64,000 nucleotides of DNA from Pseudolysinimonas_A sp947085045 (GTDB taxonomy: Bacteria; Actinomycetota; Actinomycetes; Actinomycetales; Microbacteriaceae), in NCBI GenBank assembly GCA_947085045.1, contig CAMTUU010000006.1, forward strand, positions 62,001 to 126,000. The letters run 5' to 3'. The notes below the pieces were generated by a model. That model did no database searches. It was not told where the DNA came from and saw only the letters and a program-made list of their open reading frames with translations. The position numbers were made by a program, and so were the translations under genes. This document shows positions 1 through 7,499 of this stretch, piece by piece. Position 1 is the stretch's first letter. The number at the start of each line of letters is the position of its first letter.

Positions 1-393
1 CTCGCCGGCAAGTTCGGCGCGGGCCTCGTCTTCGGTTACGACCCGGCGCTGGAAGCGCTGACCGGAGCGGATGATGCGGTCCATCTCCTTCTCGATCGCC
101 GGGAGGTCCTCCGGGGTGAAGGGCGCGGCGACGTCGAAGTCGTAGTAGAAGCCGTCGGTGACCGGCGGACCGATGCCGAGCTTCGCGTCGGGGTCCACCT
201 TCTGCACGGCCTGCGCGAGCACGTGGGCGGTCGAGTGCCGCAGGATGTTCAGTCCGTCGGGCGAGTCGATCGCCACGGGTTCGACGGCATCCGTCTCGGT
301 GACCGTCGACGCCTTGTCCTTCAGCTCGCCGTTGACGCGGATCGCGACGACGGAGCGGTCGGGAAAGAGGTCGAAACCGGTCTGAGAACTCAC
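1..393 (-). CDS. thrS: Threonine--tRNA ligase, N-terminal part (gene runs off the left edge)
   Basis: Charges tRNA-Thr with threonine in the cytoplasm. Only the first 131 codons are present; the frame is open through base 1. The GTG at 391-393 is the chosen start because it precedes the conserved Microbacteriaceae-like N-terminus and a stop lies nearby upstream. The editing-domain motif HSTAH (an HxxxH) is visible about 50 residues in, followed by GIGPPVTDGFYYDF, both typical of bacterial ThrRS. The TGS region before the editing domain is short, roughly 50 residues instead of the usual 70 or so. Catalytic and anticodon-binding domains lie outside the window. Confidence 0.93.
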   Translation of the reverse strand, partial: MSSQTGFDLFPDRSVVAIRVNGELKDKASTVTETDAVEPVAIDSPDGLNILRHSTAHVLAQAVQKVDPDAKLGIGPPVTDGFYYDFDVAAPFTPEDLPAIEKEMDRIIRSGQRFQRRVVTEDEARAELAGE

Positions 394-434
394 CCGCTCA
401 ACGATAGCGGCGCGCCGCGACGCTCTCCGGACCG

Positions 435-1607
435 TCAGCCGGTGAAGGCGCTCGCGACCGCGTTCATCCAGTCGACGACGATCGGCCGATTGAACGCCGC
501 GGCCCAGGCGATCACGATCTGCAGCACCGCGACCACGTCGACGAGGATCGTCGTCACCTTGTCGCGCGCGGTCGGGATGAGTGCGATCGCCATGACCGTC
601 ATCAGGATGAAGGTGTTTCCCGCGGATCCCGACGGGATGAGTCCCGCGACGAAGGCGCCGAGGATGGCGACGAAGACGAGGGTCGAGACCAGAATCGCGC
701 CGGGGCGGCGGACAATGAGCGCGATGAGCCAGGCACTGAGCACCGGCGCGAGCAGCAGCCAGCCGTTGAGGGTCAGGAAGAGCGGGCCGAGCGTGGCGAA
801 GCGCTCGGGGGTGCCCTCGAGGATGCCGCGCCCGAGCGAGTTGAAGAACGACCCCGTGAAGACGAAGTTGATGAAGAAGATCGCCGCGAGCGCCGACACC
901 GTCGGGTAGACGATGACGAGCACGTTGGCCCCGCGCGCGCCCTTCTGCTCGGCCCGGGCGAGCCGCAGGAAGGGTGCCGCGACGGCGGCGGTCAGCACGT
1001 AGAGCAGGCCGCTCAGGTCGGAGAGCGTCGCGAGCATGAGCAGCATTCCCGCTCGGAACCCCGACCGGGTGTTGCGCCAGGCGACGAAGCGCACGACGTC
1101 CGACGCCGCGATGCCGAAGAACGCGAGCCCGAGGAACGCCGCGAAGTTCTCCAGCGCGGTGTACGCGAACAACGGGTTGGCACCGATCGCGACGATGAGG
1201 ATCACGATCGTCGTCGGGAAGAACCTGCGCTGCACCATGATCTCGATGAGCTTCTGGAGGAAGATGCCGGCGACGAGCGCGCCCGCGACGGCGAGCCCCG
1301 CCCGGCCCCCGGGCAGCAGCGTCGCGAACAGCGTCGAGATCGGCGGGAAGATCTCTCCGATCCACTCCGGATCCGCCCGGTCCCACGGGATCGTCGCGAC
1401 GTGGTCGAGCAACTGCTGGTTCGGGGTGTTGAGGGCGCTCGACGCGTTCGTCGCCGCCGAGATCCACGCGAACAGGAGGTACGGCACGGCGAGGGCGAGG
1501 CGCAGCGCCCAGCGCAGCAGCGGGTCGCGGGGGAAGGCATCCATTCGGGTGCGCGTCGCCCGCCGATCCGCGCGCGGGGCCGGCTGGTCGAGCTCCACGA
1601 CGCTCAT
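435..1607 (-). CDS. Polytopic membrane protein coupled to GT2 glycosyltransferase
   Basis: 390 residues, unknown function. The sequence contains about ten hydrophobic segments (for example around VPYLLFAWI, GLAVAGALVAGIF and VILIVAIGANPLFAY), so it is an integral membrane protein. The start ATG (1605-1607) overlaps the stop of the upstream glycosyltransferase in an ATGA junction, so the two are translationally coupled and probably act together, plausibly in assembly or export of an envelope polysaccharide. No catalytic motif was recognised. The functional link to the glycosyltransferase is inferred from position only. Confidence 0.75.
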   Translation of the reverse strand: MSVVELDQPAPRADRRATRTRMDAFPRDPLLRWALRLALAVPYLLFAWISAATNASSALNTPNQQLLDHVATIPWDRADPEWIGEIFPPISTLFATLLPGGRAGLAVAGALVAGIFLQKLIEIMVQRRFFPTTIVILIVAIGANPLFAYTALENFAAFLGLAFFGIAASDVVRFVAWRNTRSGFRAGMLLMLATLSDLSGLLYVLTAAVAAPFLRLARAEQKGARGANVLVIVYPTVSALAAIFFINFVFTGSFFNSLGRGILEGTPERFATLGPLFLTLNGWLLLAPVLSAWLIALIVRRPGAILVSTLVFVAILGAFVAGLIPSGSAGNTFILMTVMAIALIPTARDKVTTILVDVVAVLQIVIAWAAAFNRPIVVDWMNAVASAFTG

Positions 1608-3478
1608 GCGGGCACCTGCCCGCCGTGGGTCTGGTTCGTCAGCCCGTGTTCCGTCTTCTCCCAGTAGTGCGGCTTGAACAGCAGCTGCCACAGCGCCTTG
1701 TACGAGGCGATCGAGTGCAGCACCCAGTAGGCGGGGTTGAGCAGCGACCAGAGGATGAGGTCGAAGGTTCCGCGCTTGTAGGGGCCCATCATCGACAGGT
1801 AGACCATCGCCGAGTTGCCGATGATGAAGTTGACGAGGGTGATCCAGAGCAGCCAGACCGGGAAGAGCGGGTTGAGCCACTGCGTCGGGACGATGATCGT
1901 GAGCACCGTCAGCACGTACAACGGGATGACGCCGAGGAACGTGACCGGCGTGCCGGCGATGAGCAGCGCGAAGCTCGCGAACCGGCGCAACCCGATCTCG
2001 CGAATCAGCGACACCGGGCGGCGGGCGTGCACGAGGCTCGTCTGCATGTAGCCCTTGATCCACCGGCTGCGCTGGCGGATGAAGTTCGGGATGGAGGTGT
2101 TCGCCTCCTCCAATGTCGTCGAGTTGACGACGCCGACCCGGTAGCCCATCGCGCTCGCGCGGATGCCGAGGTCGGCATCCTCGGTGACGTTGTAGGGGTC
2201 CCAGCCGCCGAGCACGATGAGAGCCTGAGTGCGGAAGTGGTTGCTCGTGCCGCCGAGCGGGATCGGCAGGTCGGCGGCGTCGAGGCCGGCGAGCATGTAG
2301 TCGAACCAGTAGTTGTACTCGAGCGTGAACATGCGGGTGAGCGCGTTCTCGTCGGCGTTGAAGTAGTTGAGCGCCGCCTGCACGCACACCGTCTTCGGGC
2401 CGCCGCGGCGGAAGGCGACGACGCACTTCTTCAGCTGGTCGGGATCGGGCGCGTCCTCGGCGTCGAAGATGACGAGGTACTCTCCCGAGGCGAAGAACAG
2501 CCCGACGTTGCAGGCGCGCGGCTTCGTCTGCGGGGTGCCCTTCGGGATGGTGACGATGTGGAAGTTCGGCGGCGGGTTCGAACCGAGGTAGGCATCCCGG
2601 GTGAGGTGGTCCTCCTCCTCGATGAGCACGAGCACCTCGAGTTTGTCGGCCGGGTAGTCGATCTTGCCGAGGTTGCCGACGAGCTGCGGCACGATGTTCG
2701 CCTCCTTGAACACCGGCACCAACACCGTGTACGTCGGCAGTTCGGCGTCGGTGAGGGCATCCACCTGCGCCTTCGTGACGCGTTCGACGATGTCGTACTT
2801 CGCGCCGCGCATCGCGGTGAGGAACTTGAAGACCGTGCTGCCGAGGAACGCGAGGCTCACGATGGTCAGCACCGAGATGACGGTCGGCACGGGCCAGAGG
2901 ATGAGCGCCACGACGCCGATCACGGCAAGGGCGATGAAGCCGATCTTCTGACCGCGCGAGAACACGACACGGGCCGAGAGCCCGGGGTTCTGGCGGAACA
3001 GCTCGTTGGCGGCCTCGTCGGCGATCGACTTGTGGAAGACGGTGAGCAAGAGGTTGCGGATGTCCCACGACGTCGCCACGACATAACGGGCCGGCTCACC
3101 GAGGACCACCTCGATGTGTGCGCGGCGCTCGTCGTCGGGAACGCGAGCCGTCGCGACGCGGAGCACGCCGTCCGGATCGCGGCGCACCGGCATCCAGTTC
3201 TCGGCCATCATCAGCTGACCCGACCAGCGGCGGATCAGGTTCTCGTCGCGCTGCGTCGTCGCGAGGTCGGTGACCGGCAGACCCCAGGCACGTGCCATCA
3301 CGCTGCGCAGCTCGTCGGTGGAGATCATCCCGAGAGTGATCAGCACCTCGTCGATGTGCGAACCCGTGCGATCCTTCGCCGAGCGGGCGAGTTCGAGCTG
3401 TTCGCGTGTGATGAGCCCCGAATCGAGCAGAAGGTCGGCGAAAGCGACAGACTGCGACGAGGGCACCCCCCGTGCCAT
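1604..3478 (-). CDS. Membrane glycosyltransferase family 2 with N-terminal MshEN/GSPII_E_N-like domain
   Basis: 624 residues. Residues ~12-75 look like an MshEN (type II secretion ATPase N-terminal) domain: two alternating segments, LLLDSGLITREQLELA and DEVLITLGMISTDELRS. Some MshEN domains bind c-di-GMP. Two transmembrane helices follow at ~180-220, then a processive GT2 catalytic domain at ~250-480 with the acidic FDAED (338-342), TED (432-434) and QRSRW (469-473) motifs seen in cellulose-synthase-like enzymes, then several C-terminal membrane helices. It likely polymerises or transfers sugar from a nucleotide donor at the membrane. The domain combination resembles NfrB-like proteins. Polymer identity is unknown, and the canonical Arg-Leu-Gly start of an MshEN motif is not clearly preserved. 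Confidence 0.85.
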   Translation of the reverse strand: MARGVPSSQSVAFADLLLDSGLITREQLELARSAKDRTGSHIDEVLITLGMISTDELRSVMARAWGLPVTDLATTQRDENLIRRWSGQLMMAENWMPVRRDPDGVLRVATARVPDDERRAHIEVVLGEPARYVVATSWDIRNLLLTVFHKSIADEAANELFRQNPGLSARVVFSRGQKIGFIALAVIGVVALILWPVPTVISVLTIVSLAFLGSTVFKFLTAMRGAKYDIVERVTKAQVDALTDAELPTYTVLVPVFKEANIVPQLVGNLGKIDYPADKLEVLVLIEEEDHLTRDAYLGSNPPPNFHIVTIPKGTPQTKPRACNVGLFFASGEYLVIFDAEDAPDPDQLKKCVVAFRRGGPKTVCVQAALNYFNADENALTRMFTLEYNYWFDYMLAGLDAADLPIPLGGTSNHFRTQALIVLGGWDPYNVTEDADLGIRASAMGYRVGVVNSTTLEEANTSIPNFIRQRSRWIKGYMQTSLVHARRPVSLIREIGLRRFASFALLIAGTPVTFLGVIPLYVLTVLTIIVPTQWLNPLFPVWLLWITLVNFIIGNSAMVYLSMMGPYKRGTFDLILWSLLNPAYWVLHSIASYKALWQLLFKPHYWEKTEHGLTNQTHGGQVPA

Positions 3479-3547
3479 GTGTTCATCGTGCGCCCTCGGC
3501 GGGCGCGGGGCAAGACCCCTCTCGGTGTGGCGCCCCGGCGGGGGACG

Positions 3548-4204
3548 TCAGTCGCGTTCCGAGACCCAGATCTCGGTGCCGAGCGGCCCCCAGCGCAGTT
3601 CCAGCGACTCGTCGCCGAGATTGATGCCGCGCACGGCGAAATCGGACTGATCCGTGCAGGCGGCGCCCGTGCTGTCGGAACGTGCGGAGATGAGGCAGAT
3701 CGTCGTCTCCCCGTCGTACGTGCCGCGGGCGATGTAGACCTCGCGCTCCGCGACGGACCCCAGCCAGCGCAGCTCGGCGTCCTCCAATCCTCCGGGGAGG
3801 ATGTGCTCGAGCGTCATCGAGAGCTGCGCGGGATCGTCGCGCTCCCCCGGCTCGCGGTCGAAGATCGCCAGCGCGGTCGGTCCGAGCGGCTCGGGCGGGC
3901 CGGCAGTGTCGTCGCCGCCGTGCGGGAGCAGGATGCCGAGGGTCGCGAGAGTCGCGCCGACGAGCAGCCCGACGGCGCCCGACAGGAGGATGGCGCGACG
4001 GTTCGACGGCGGGGCCTCGTCGCGCTCCTCCTGGGGTTCGGGTTGCTCGGGAATCGGCGGCGGCTCGACCGGAACTTCGGGAGTCGACTCGGGCACCGAG
4101 AGCGCCTCCGGCTCCGCGAGCAGGCGGAGGTCGGCATCCGTCCCGGCGCGCGAGAACGCCCGACGCCGCAGTTCGGCGCGTTCGTCATCCCCGTCGGTGG
4201 CCAC
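3548..4204 (-). CDS. Membrane-anchored hypothetical protein with Pro/Glu-rich cytoplasmic segment
   Basis: 218 residues, not recognised. Residues ~1-70 are charged and then Pro/Glu-rich (PEVPVEPPPIPEQPEP). One transmembrane helix follows (AILLSGAVGLLVGATLATLGILL, roughly 71-93), then a ~120-residue extracytoplasmic domain containing two cysteines (CLISARSDSTGAAC). The arrangement suggests a single-pass protein with an external sensor or binding domain. It lies upstream of, and on the same strand as, the glycosyltransferase gene with a 69-bp gap, so it may be co-transcribed. No function is proposed. Confidence 0.7.
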   Translation of the reverse strand: MATDGDDERAELRRRAFSRAGTDADLRLLAEPEALSVPESTPEVPVEPPPIPEQPEPQEERDEAPPSNRRAILLSGAVGLLVGATLATLGILLPHGGDDTAGPPEPLGPTALAIFDREPGERDDPAQLSMTLEHILPGGLEDAELRWLGSVAEREVYIARGTYDGETTICLISARSDSTGAACTDQSDFAVRGINLGDESLELRWGPLGTEIWVSERD

Positions 4205-4251
4205 GGGGGCACTCTAGGCCCGGACGTGGGAACAGCGCCGGAACCCAAAAG

Positions 4252-4273
4252 AACCCCTGGTTGACCAGGGGTT
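4252..4273 (-). terminator. Rho-independent-type hairpin, probably the original terminator of tRNA-Val
   Basis: A perfect 9-bp stem, AACCCCTGG / CCAGGGGTT, with a TTGA loop. It sits immediately outside the left att-like repeat. Before the element inserted, this hairpin would have followed the tRNA-Val 3' end directly. Confidence 0.7.
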
Positions 4274-4279
4274 ATTCGG

Positions 4280-4302
4280 TGGTGGGCGACACTGGGATCG
4301 AA
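4280..4302. repeat. Left att-like repeat (displaced tRNA-Val 3' end)
   Basis: 23 bp matching 10654-10676 with a single C/T difference at 4290 versus 10664. It is the displaced 3' end of the tRNA (T-arm 3' half, acceptor strand and CCA), with no rest of a tRNA attached. The mismatch converts an A:U pair of the acceptor stem to a tolerated G:U, so both versions would pair with the tRNA 5' end. Confidence 0.85.
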
Positions 4303-4411
4303 ACACCATCGTGCGTAGTGACCACATCCCTACCAGTCAGGGCTTCTGCCCCTTGTTTCCGGGGATGCTGACCCTTGTGCCCGATCCGCTTGGTACCCTT
4401 GAGTGGACACG

Positions 4412-4428
4412 CTAGGACACGGCCTAGG
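4412..4428. repeat. Candidate integrase arm-site repeats (left, interrupted by IS)
   Basis: CTAGGACACG at 4412-4421 followed by the beginning of a second unit (CCTAGG, 4423-4428) that is split from its remainder by the IS insertion. The same word family recurs at 5492-5511 and at the other end of the element at 10589-10609. Short direct repeats flanking the core at both ends are what arm-binding sites of a tyrosine integrase look like; binding itself is inferred. Confidence 0.5.
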
Positions 4429-4454
4429 TGTACTCGGCAGTCACGTTGGTGACA
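4429..4454 (+). repeat. IS terminal inverted repeat, left
   Basis: Begins TGTACTCGGCAGTCACG. It matches the reverse complement of 5465-5490 except for two bases in the middle. It contains the transposase stop codon (4441-4443). Confidence 0.9.
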
Positions 4455-5394
4455 GTCGGCTGATCGGTGGGGCTCCGAGGGCGGAGTGGATGCGTCGAGT
4501 GTTGTAGTGCTCGAGCCAGGGTGCAAGTGCTGCGCTGCGTTCGGCGTTCGAGGTGAAGATTTGCCGGTAGGCCCATTCGGTTTGCAGGGTGCGGTTGAGG
4601 CGTTCGACTTTGCCGTTCTGCCAGGGGCAGTGAGGTCGGATGAACACTTGTCGCGCTCCGAGCTGGGCGACCGCGTCGGCGATGGAGTAGCGGTAGGCGA
4701 AGGCGTTGTCGGTCATCACCCGCTCGATCCGTCGGATGCCGTGGTCGGCGAAGCAGGCGGCTGCTCGCAGCAGAAATCCTGCGCAGGTGGTTCCTTTCTC
4801 GTCGGTGAGGATCTCGGAGTAGGCGAGTCGGGAGTGGTCATCGACGAGCGAGTGGACGTAGTCGAACCCGATGCCTCGACCCCGGACCTCTTCGCTTCGG
4901 CCGTGAGCTCGCCAACCACCACCGTCGGGGATCCGGCCGAGTTTCTTGACGTCCATGTGCACCAGTTCGCCGGGACGCTCACGTTCATATCGGATGCCGC
5001 TGCTGCGGGATGCGCGGATCACGACCCCGGTCAGCGGATCGCATTCCGCTAACCGTGGGACTCGATGGCGGTGCAGGATCGCCCCGACAGTCCGGGTTGG
5101 AAGTTCCAACTCCTGCGCCAACCTGGCCGGCCCTACCCGCAGCTCCCGCCGCAGAGCCAGCACCCGCTGCTCGACATCCGCCGGGGTTCTCCGCGGAGAT
5201 CGATGCGGTCGCGACGACCGATCCACCAACCCCTCTGCACCCTCGTCGCGAAACCGCCGAACCCAGCGGTGAGCGCACTGCCGCGATACCCCGAGTTCGG
5301 CCGCGACATGCGACACCGGGCGACGATCACCGACGACCCGCTCGACGAGAAGCAACCTCCCGCGGACGTTCAACCGCGCATTACCGTGAGACAC
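4441..5394 (-). CDS. IS481-family transposase
   Basis: 317 residues. It catalyses cut/copy transposition of the surrounding IS. An N-terminal helix-turn-helix region (VSHVAAELGVSRQCAHRWVR, ~residues 23-42) is followed by a DDE integrase core: DVKKLGRIPDGG (first Asp), VMTDNAFAY (second Asp) and WQNGKVERLNRTLQTEW (Glu). The start chosen is the GTG at 5392-5394 because a perfect AGGAGG lies a few bases upstream and the following residues (SHGNARL) match how this family begins. A longer frame from an upstream ATG exists but is less likely. The gene appears intact. Confidence 0.93.
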   Translation of the reverse strand: MSHGNARLNVRGRLLLVERVVGDRRPVSHVAAELGVSRQCAHRWVRRFRDEGAEGLVDRSSRPHRSPRRTPADVEQRVLALRRELRVGPARLAQELELPTRTVGAILHRHRVPRLAECDPLTGVVIRASRSSGIRYERERPGELVHMDVKKLGRIPDGGGWRAHGRSEEVRGRGIGFDYVHSLVDDHSRLAYSEILTDEKGTTCAGFLLRAAACFADHGIRRIERVMTDNAFAYRYSIADAVAQLGARQVFIRPHCPWQNGKVERLNRTLQTEWAYRQIFTSNAERSAALAPWLEHYNTRRIHSALGAPPISRLSPT

Positions 5395-5464
5395 GAGACC
5401 TCCTGGCCGTGAAGAACTAGACAGCTCCACTAAGCCAGGAGGTCTCCCCGTTTCACAACGGCAG

Positions 5465-5490
5465 TGTCACCAACGTCTCTGCCGAGTACA
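5465..5490 (-). repeat. IS terminal inverted repeat, right
   Basis: Mirror of 4429-4454, ending CTGCCGAGTACA at 5490 and followed at once by the CCTAGG target duplication. Confidence 0.9.
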
Positions 5491-5491
5491 C

Positions 5492-5511
5492 CTAGGGCAC
5501 GTTAGGGCACG
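5492..5511. repeat. Candidate integrase arm-site repeats, just upstream of integrase start
   Basis: Two tandem 10-bp units, CTAGGGCACG then TTAGGGCACG, ending 12 bp before the integrase ATG. Without the IS, the units at 4412-4428 would be contiguous with these, giving at least three tandem copies. Confidence 0.5.
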
Positions 5512-5523
5512 ACGGAGGACACG

Positions 5524-6670
5524 ATGGCGACGACGCGGCGGCGCAAGGCGGGGCGTGCTGACTGGGGCAAGGTGCGACGGCTGCCCAGCGGCCGGTACCA
5601 GGCGAGCTACCTCGGCCCGGACGACCGGCGGCACAACGCCCCGATGACGTTCACCGCCGAGACGGATGCGCGCGGGTGGCTCGCCGGTCAGCGTGTCGCC
5701 ATCGAGACCGGCAGGTGGACGCCACGGACCGCGACAGCCGACGCCGACGCGCAAGCCGACCGCGCGCGCACCCTGGACGACTACGCCCGCGAGTGGATCG
5801 CACACCGCACCGGTCGCGACGGCGCACCGCTGCGCGACACGACCCGCCACGGCTACCTCCCTGCTGGATGGACCGCTGGAATCGCTGGCCTCCGCCCCGA
5901 TCATCGAGGTCAGTCCGGCGCGCGTCCGATCCTGGTACTCGGCCCTCGTGACGACCGGCCGCAAGACGACCGCGGCGCGCGCCTACGGGTTGCTGCGGAG
6001 CGTGATGGGGACCGCCGTGATCGACGGCCTGCTGCCCACCAACCCGTGCACGATCCGCGGCGCACAGAACGCGAAGACTGGCAAGAAGGCCGACCCCCTG
6101 ACAGCGGCCGAGTTGACGATCATCGAGGCGACGATGCCCGACCGTCTGCGGGCTGCTGTCGTCATCGCCGCCTGGGGTGCCCTCCGCTTCGGCGAACTGA
6201 CCGAACTGCGGCGGCGTGACGTGATCGAGCGGGACGGCCAGATGTTCGTGCGGGTCGAGCGGGCTGTGACCCGAATCCCCGGCAGCGGGTTCAAGGTCGG
6301 GCAGCCGAAGAGCGAGGCCGGGGTCCGGGTGATCGCCCTGCCCCCGCAGGTCACGCCGACGATCGCCACCCACCTCGCCACCTACGCGGCACCTGGTCCC
6401 GACGGGCTGCTGTTCCCCGCCCGCAGCGGGGGTCACCTCGCCGAGTCGACGTTCACCAAGTCGTAGTATCCGGCCCGCGCCGCCGCCGGTCGCGACGACC
6501 TGCCTTGGCACTCCCTGCGGCATTTCGGGCTGACCCGCCTCGCGCTCGCGGGTGCGACGACGAAGGAACTCATGGCGTGGGCCGGGCACACCACGCCGGG
6601 AGTCGCGATGCGGTACCAGCACACCGCCGGTCGCGAGGCCGAGCTCGCCGCCCGGATGATGGCCGACTAG
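5524..6670 (+). pseudogene. Tyrosine recombinase/integrase, broken by a frameshift and an amber stop
   Basis: The gene starts at ATG 5524 (MATTRRRKAGRADWGK) with an Arg/Lys-rich arm-binding-type N-terminus and a SAM-like core-binding domain (LDDYAREWIAHRTG). Around 5860-5870 the frame shifts by one; homology resumes as LLDGPLESLASAPIIEVSPA. The catalytic domain keeps Arg (ALRFGELTEL), Lys (GQPKSEAG), HxxR (HSLRHF), His (WAGHTT) and the nucleophile Tyr (AMRYQH), but a TAG at 6464-6466 interrupts it before HxxR, probably replacing a Trp. Its final TAG (6668-6670) overlaps the stop of the convergent gene. In life it would integrate the element at tRNA-Val; as read it is non-functional unless there are sequencing errors. 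Confidence 0.9.
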
Positions 6671-7005
6671 GCCGACGGCAGCCGCCGGACCCGCAATCGC
6701 TCCGGCACACCCAGGTCGAGGAAGACGCTCTCGAGGTACCTGATCTGCGTGGTCGGGACCAGCCACCAGTCCATGCCGGGGTATCGGTGAGGCTCGAAGT
6801 GCTCGGGCGTCCGGGCGGCCAGTTTCGCCACCTCGTCGAGGCCCCACCACGGAGGCTTCGCTGGGGTGTTCGCACCCGTCACCTGCACGAGCACCCAGTC
6901 CGGGCTGAGGTACCCGCGCTCGGCTAGGAAGCGCAGCGTCGGCCCGTCCGCCTTCGCGGCGTCGAGGTGCGGGATCTCGGGGTTGATCTGATCGTCGGCT
7001 GCCAT
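6667..7005 (-). CDS. Hypothetical protein, 112 residues, element-borne
   Basis: Not recognised. A Trp- and Pro-containing soluble protein (KPPWWGLDEVAKLAAR, then YPGMDWWLVPTTQIRYLESV). The start is taken as ATG 7003-7005, which gives a protein without the low-complexity Arg-rich upstream extension; the ribosome-binding site is weak. Its stop overlaps the integrase stop (convergent). It lies divergent to the small gene at 7036 with a 30-bp gap, so a bidirectional promoter may lie between them. Confidence 0.6.
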   Translation of the reverse strand: MAADDQINPEIPHLDAAKADGPTLRFLAERGYLSPDWVLVQVTGANTPAKPPWWGLDEVAKLAARTPEHFEPHRYPGMDWWLVPTTQIRYLESVFLDLGVPERLRVRRLPSA

Positions 7006-7035
7006 GCGGGAACGGTACCTCGGCCCGACGTAACG

Positions 7036-7296
7036 ATGTACGAGGCGACGCTGCACTTCGTCGCGGTCTGCGACTACCTGGCGCACGGCGTTCCGCCGAC
7101 CGTGGCCGCGAGTGTTGACGCCATCACCCGCGCCCACGAGCAGCGTCGCGCCTGGGAGGCTGCTGATCCCGCCTGCCTCTGGCCCCGCATCCAGCGCGGC
7201 GACGATGCGGCGCTGGCAACCGCTTCCCTGCTGATCGTGGAGGGCGTCGGCTCCATGCTCGAAGACCTCGCCGGCTCCGGCGCAGCGGAGGTGTAG
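7036..7296 (+). CDS. Small hypothetical protein, 86 residues, element-borne
   Basis: Starts MYEATLHFVAVCDYL at ATG 7036. Largely helical, Ala-rich, no recognised domain. A longer frame reaches back to 6967 but would overlap the divergent gene, so the internal ATG is preferred. About 200 bp of sequence without a visible gene separates it from the next gene; it probably holds the promoter of the 7500-9943 gene run. Confidence 0.5.
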   Translation: MYEATLHFVAVCDYLAHGVPPTVAASVDAITRAHEQRRAWEAADPACLWPRIQRGDDAALATASLLIVEGVGSMLEDLAGSGAAEV

Positions 7297-7499
7297 CGGC
7301 GCTGGTCTGGCGCGCTCTGAACGCAAGACCTAACGTGGGAACGCATCGACCACACACGTTCTCCGACCCTGGCGGGTCCGGGCGGAAGACGTAGGCGCGC
7401 GGCCGGGAGTCGCGAGTGACGGGATCACGTTCGTCAGGTCATCCGACAGGAGCCGCTCGCGTCAGTCGCGCGCCGCTCCGGTGACCCCCGGAGGACGAC

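Larger units (their letters stand above)
4429..5490 (-). mobile_element. IS481-family insertion sequence, 1,062 bp, with target duplication
   Basis: Ends are 26-bp inverted repeats starting TGTACTCGGCAG (4429-4454 and 5465-5490) that differ at two positions. The flanking hexamer CCTAGG is present on both sides (4423-4428 and 5491-5496), a target-site duplication. A single transposase gene fills the element and its stop codon lies inside the left repeat. The copy looks intact. It landed between the element's att end and its integrase start, in the candidate arm-site repeats. Confidence 0.92.

Noticed and set aside
4280..4302. A second tRNA gene at the left end of the element
   Set aside because: Only the 3' end of a tRNA-Val is present; no D-arm or anticodon arm follows. 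It is the displaced att copy.
5395..5430. Earlier ATG start for the IS transposase
   Set aside because: The downstream GTG has a perfect AGGAGG and matches the family N-terminus; the extension is Ser-rich and without a ribosome site.
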